This document shows, in pieces, positions 31,120-33,471 of a stretch of 33,471 bases of DNA. The DNA comes from Spirochaetaceae bacterium (lineage in GTDB: Bacteria; Spirochaetota; Spirochaetia; DSM-27196; SLAA01). A program made the position numbers and the translations under genes. Below the pieces are notes generated by a model. That model did not search any database and had not been told where the DNA came from. It saw only the letters and a list, made by a program, of their open reading frames with translations. Each line of letters begins with the position of its first letter. Positions within the stretch are counted from its first letter, which is position 1. The stretch covers positions 1-33,471 of the forward strand of contig PWQX01000043.1 in the NCBI GenBank assembly GCA_003556605.1, in the 5' to 3' direction.

Positions 31120-31707
31120 GCACATTGTACACAGGCTCTGCACCTCCCCCCACCGGGACTGTCTTGCACCTGCGAGCCACTTGATGGCTCCAGTTCGCCG
31201 GCATTCGCGAGCCTCAATTTTGCCGTGATTCTTCCTTTCCGCCGCACACCCAAATGCAGATGACGGTGAACAGAGCAATTAGGGCTCCGGCATTCAACCG
31301 GCCACCTCACGCACCGCCTCCCCGGGTAACCACCCGGAGAGCAGAAGTGCTTCGACCTGGGCGAGCACCGAGTAGCGCAGCAGCGCCTCGCAGGACACAG
31401 GGGTGGAGGGCTGCGACCCTCGGCGGTAGTGGCACCCGGGTGTTCCGCCTGTCGGGAATCGGAGCAAGCGAGGTGATCCAGCTCGCTCGAGCTGCATCCC
31501 AGCGCCGCGGATGTGCCCACAAGCCGCTTTCCGCAGCGGCTGCCAGCATCCGCTCCAGGAGGGAGGCTTGGAGGGGAAGCACCAGAAGTACCGGCCATGA
31601 TCACCGCCCCACACCTACGCCATCAAGCGTGCAACCAGAACCCCTTCACGCCGCCTTTGGGCGTGCTACGTAAGAACCGCTATCGCGGCGTGGCTCGTAA
31701 GCACTGA
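31120..31707. other. 0.6-kb hairpin-rich accessory stretch without an intact gene
   Basis: No credible complete gene. Perfect inverted repeats follow one another: CCGGGT-4-ACCCGG (31322-31337), GAGGG-6-CCCTC (31406-31421), GGCGG-18-CCGCC (31422-31449), CAGCTC-4-GAGCTG (31479-31494) and AGCCGCT-6-AGCGGCT (31522-31541). Two near-copies of a GCCGGCATTC-like decamer lie near 31200 and 31290. On the minus strand one frame ends plausibly (ALLRYSVLAQVEALLLSGWL) before a stop near 31296. On the plus strand the last codons before the TGA at 31705 read RKNRYRGVARKH, similar to the tail of IS5/IS1182-type transposases. It is probably a mosaic of decayed mobile elements, or a structured RNA. Confidence 0.4.
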
Positions 31708-31938
31708 CAACAATGGTGCCGCATGGCACGGGCGGTGGATCATCCGGCTGTCGGCAAGTTTGCCGATACCCTCGAGCGCTACGCCGACGGCATTCTCAAC
31801 CACTGCCACTACGCGGTGGGCACCTCAAAGCTCGAGGGAGTCAATAACAAGATCAAGGTTATCAAGCGCAAAGCCTACGGATTTCGCGATGAACGCTACT
31901 TCTGTCTGAAGGTGATTCAGGCATTTTCCACCAACTGA
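31708..31938 (+). pseudogene. ISL3-family transposase, C-terminal fragment
   Basis: The last 76 codons of a DDE transposase of the ISL3 family, open from just after a TGA at 31705-31707. The fragment shows KFADTLERYADGILNH, the catalytic-Glu helix LEGVNNKIKVIKRKAYGFRD, and YFCLKVIQAF, all typical of the ISL3 C-terminus. The zinc-finger N-terminus and the first two Asp of the DDE triad are missing. It is a truncated remnant and cannot be active. It is followed 3 nt later by the outer end of the element. Confidence 0.85.
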
Positions 31939-31961
31939 TTTGGAGAATAACCAAAAGAGCC
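31708..31961 (+). mobile_element. Truncated ISL3-family insertion sequence
   Basis: This spans the transposase fragment and the right terminal repeat. The terminal repeat, read inwards from 31961 on the minus strand, begins GGCTCTTTTGGTTATTCTCC (20 nt), matching the GGCTCTT start of ISL3 ends. No matching left end was found between 31120 and 31708, so the left part is lost. Confidence 0.75.
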
Positions 31962-32027
31962 TTCTATGTTACAATGGTCTGCAGGAGAATTCCGCACAAG
32001 CAGATTAGCTACAGAGGGAGGCAAAAT

Positions 32028-33239
32028 ATGAAGATTGCAGAAAGAATCAACAGACTGGGTACCGAGACGGCGTTTGCGGTTTCGGCAGAAGCGGCCGAGT
32101 TCGCGAAAGGCGGAAACAAAGTCTATCCGTTTCATCTGGGAGATATAAATCTTCCCACACCAAAGACCGTGGTAGATGGGGCATTCAAGGCCATACAAGA
32201 CGGGAAAACCGGGTATTGTCCCAACGCCGGTATACCGCCATTGCGCGAGGCTCTTGCCGAAGATATCAATCGGGCGCGGAGGACGGACTACAAGGCGGAG
32301 AACGTCGTCATGCAGCCCGGAGGCAAGCCGGTAATCGGCAAGTTCATTCTGTCATTGATGAACCCCGGCGACGAGGTTCTCTATCCTAATCCCGGCTATC
32401 CGATCTATGAATCGCAGATAGAGTTTCACGGCGGCGTACCGGTTCCCTACGGTTACCGGGAAGGCGCCGACGGATTTGAGCTTGATGTCGACGCAATGGA
32501 GAACGCTATCACCGATAAGACAAAGCTGCTGATCTTCAACGATTTTCAGAATCCGATGGCAGCCGAAGCTTCGATGGAGGAGCTCAAACGAATCGCGGAC
32601 ATTGCCCGCAAGCACAATCTCTACGTTCTGTGCGATGAAGCGTATTTCGACATGAGGTACTCGGGAAAGTCACATTCACTGACTTCGCTGGAGGGCATGA
32701 AAGAGCGCTGCGTCATTCTGTACACTTTTTCCAAGAAGTTTGCAATGACCGGCTGGCGTCTGGGCGCGGCAATCGCTCCGGTTGACGTAGCTTCAACGAT
32801 AGCCCAGTTGAATACCAACGATGAATCGTGCTCAAACCATTTCATCCAGTACGGTGCCCTGGCCGGACTACAAGGTGATCAGAGTGAAGTGAAGAACATC
32901 GTAGACACTCTCGAAAAGAGACGGGACCTCGCGGTCGATATATTGAATTCAATCGACGGGGTGAAGTGCTTCAAGCCTCAGACGACGTTTTATCTGTTCC
33001 CTAACATGACCGGCGCCATGGAGAGGCTGAAGATGAAGGATTACGACGAGTTCCGCAAGGCGGCTCTTCATCAGACCGGCGTCTCGTTCTGTACCCGGCT
33101 CCACTTCGGCAGAGCGCTCGATGGCGAAACAGAGAAGTACATGAGGTTCGCCTATTCGGGGATCAACTCCGACCAGATGGAAGAGGGGCTGCTGAAGCTG
33201 AAGAGTTTAGTACGAGGGCAAACCACACCACCAACATAA
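32028..33239 (+). CDS. PLP-dependent aminotransferase, class I/II
   Basis: A protein of 403 residues from the ATG at 32028 (GGGAGG 6 nt upstream; the longer frame from 31974 starts within the -10-like sequence). Fold-type I aminotransferase features: GYCPNAGIPPLREALAEDI near residue 64, PGDEVLYPNPGYPIYES, a degenerate NP motif FNDFQNPMAAEA, LCDEAYFDMRY with the PLP-ring Asp/Tyr, and TFSKKFAMTGWRLG with the Schiff-base Lys. An Arg in the final region (KYMRFAYSG) would bind the substrate carboxylate. The amino-acid specificity cannot be read; aspartate/alanine/aromatic types are possible. Codons are visibly more A/T-rich than in neighbours, and it starts 66 bp after an IS end, so it was probably acquired by transfer. 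Confidence 0.88.
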   Translation: MKIAERINRLGTETAFAVSAEAAEFAKGGNKVYPFHLGDINLPTPKTVVDGAFKAIQDGKTGYCPNAGIPPLREALAEDINRARRTDYKAENVVMQPGGKPVIGKFILSLMNPGDEVLYPNPGYPIYESQIEFHGGVPVPYGYREGADGFELDVDAMENAITDKTKLLIFNDFQNPMAAEASMEELKRIADIARKHNLYVLCDEAYFDMRYSGKSHSLTSLEGMKERCVILYTFSKKFAMTGWRLGAAIAPVDVASTIAQLNTNDESCSNHFIQYGALAGLQGDQSEVKNIVDTLEKRRDLAVDILNSIDGVKCFKPQTTFYLFPNMTGAMERLKMKDYDEFRKAALHQTGVSFCTRLHFGRALDGETEKYMRFAYSGINSDQMEEGLLKLKSLVRGQTTPPT

Positions 33240-33471
33240 CCGCGAGAAGCCGGAACCAGCGCAGACAGCGGCGGCCGGCAATGCAGACCATACTGCCATT
33301 TGCTTATCCCTCGGATCGTCCTTTGGATGCCGTGTTGCGCCGCTTCGCGCCGCAACAGTGGTGATTCCCGAGCCCACCGCCGTTGCCGGGGCGCAGCGAC
33401 CCGCGGGTGAGCAGAAAACGCTGCGTCGGCGCAAGCTGCGCGCGGGTGAGAAGGTCGTCTCTCGCCATAAG
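33240..33471. other. Right-edge stretch, no certain gene
   Basis: After the aminotransferase there is a hairpin TGTTGCG-11 nt-CGCAACA (33333-33357) without a T-run. A plus-strand frame from GTG at 33358 stays open to the window edge (IPEPTAVAGAQRPAGEQK then a basic stretch) and might be the start of a gene; it is too short to identify. Confidence 0.25.

Noticed and set aside
31035-31604. Minus-strand frame of 189 codons covering the end of mobB and the geneless stretch
   Set aside because: Its composition is Pro/Ser/Arg/Cys-rich, as expected for a random frame in GC-rich DNA, and it overlaps the conserved mobB gene.

Overview
The window looks like a piece of a GC-rich bacterial chromosome, most likely from a free-living, anaerobic or microaerophilic spirochaete. 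The pointers are a class I (archaeal-type) lysyl-tRNA synthetase, a SMUG-type uracil-DNA glycosylase, secreted proteins whose mature N-terminus begins Gly-Gly-Ser-Glu-Glu, several lipoproteins, and oxygen/peroxide defences typical of anaerobes (A-type flavoprotein, Hsp33, MsrA). The assignment is an inference from gene content; no rRNA or other marker is present. About thirty genes are densely packed in short operons on both strands.

Layout. 1-1061 (minus): start of a Mur ligase (probably murC) and rsmE. 1191-1988 (plus): SMUG glycosylase. 2061-4797 (minus): clpP-purC-EEP nuclease, with clpP/purC overlapping by 4 nt. 4862-5794 (plus): era. 5825-8173 (minus): lysS-rpiA. 8271-11182 (plus): rlpA and a 12-TM MFS protein with a large HEAT-like C-terminal domain, joined by a 1-nt stop/start overlap. 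11176-12375 (minus): baeRF3-family protein. 12531-12604: tRNA with CAU anticodon. 12657-14635 (minus): diiron flavoprotein and a TruC-like pseudouridine synthase. 14830-17449 (plus): dus and an exported esterase ending in a predicted outer-membrane barrel. 17579-18779 (plus): exported MsrA and a hotdog thioesterase. 18850-20409 (minus): PrcB-like lipoprotein and a KamA-family radical SAM enzyme. 20583-23726 (plus): hemB, yqgE, serA-like dehydrogenase.

23797-26376 is a metal-themed locus. A NikR-like repressor with two of four nickel ligands replaced is followed by the remnant of an ABC ATPase, and is divergent from a chemoreceptor carrying a C-terminal CZB zinc-binding domain. 26456-29185 (minus) holds hslO, a 334-bp stretch without a clear gene, a small lipoprotein and a lipoprotein lipase. 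29254-31119 (plus) is a moeA-mobB molybdenum-cofactor operon. From 31120 the window becomes accessory: 0.6 kb of hairpin-rich DNA without an intact gene, the last 76 codons and one terminal repeat of an ISL3-family insertion sequence, then an aminotransferase of visibly different base composition (probably acquired).

Two layers of signal stand out. First, at least four genes (murC, SMUG, rlpA, lysS), and perhaps yqgE and the PrcB-like gene, have a plausible sigma-70 promoter whose -10 box lies about 6-11 nt from the start codon and no Shine-Dalgarno sequence, so they are probably leaderless or nearly so. Others have strong Shine-Dalgarno sequences, some caught in inverted repeats (EEP nuclease, flavoprotein). 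Second, three architectures may be under-described: the MFS-HEAT fusion, the esterase-barrel fusion, and the decayed NikR/ABC locus beside a zinc-sensing chemoreceptor. I found no CRISPR array, prophage or obvious defence island.
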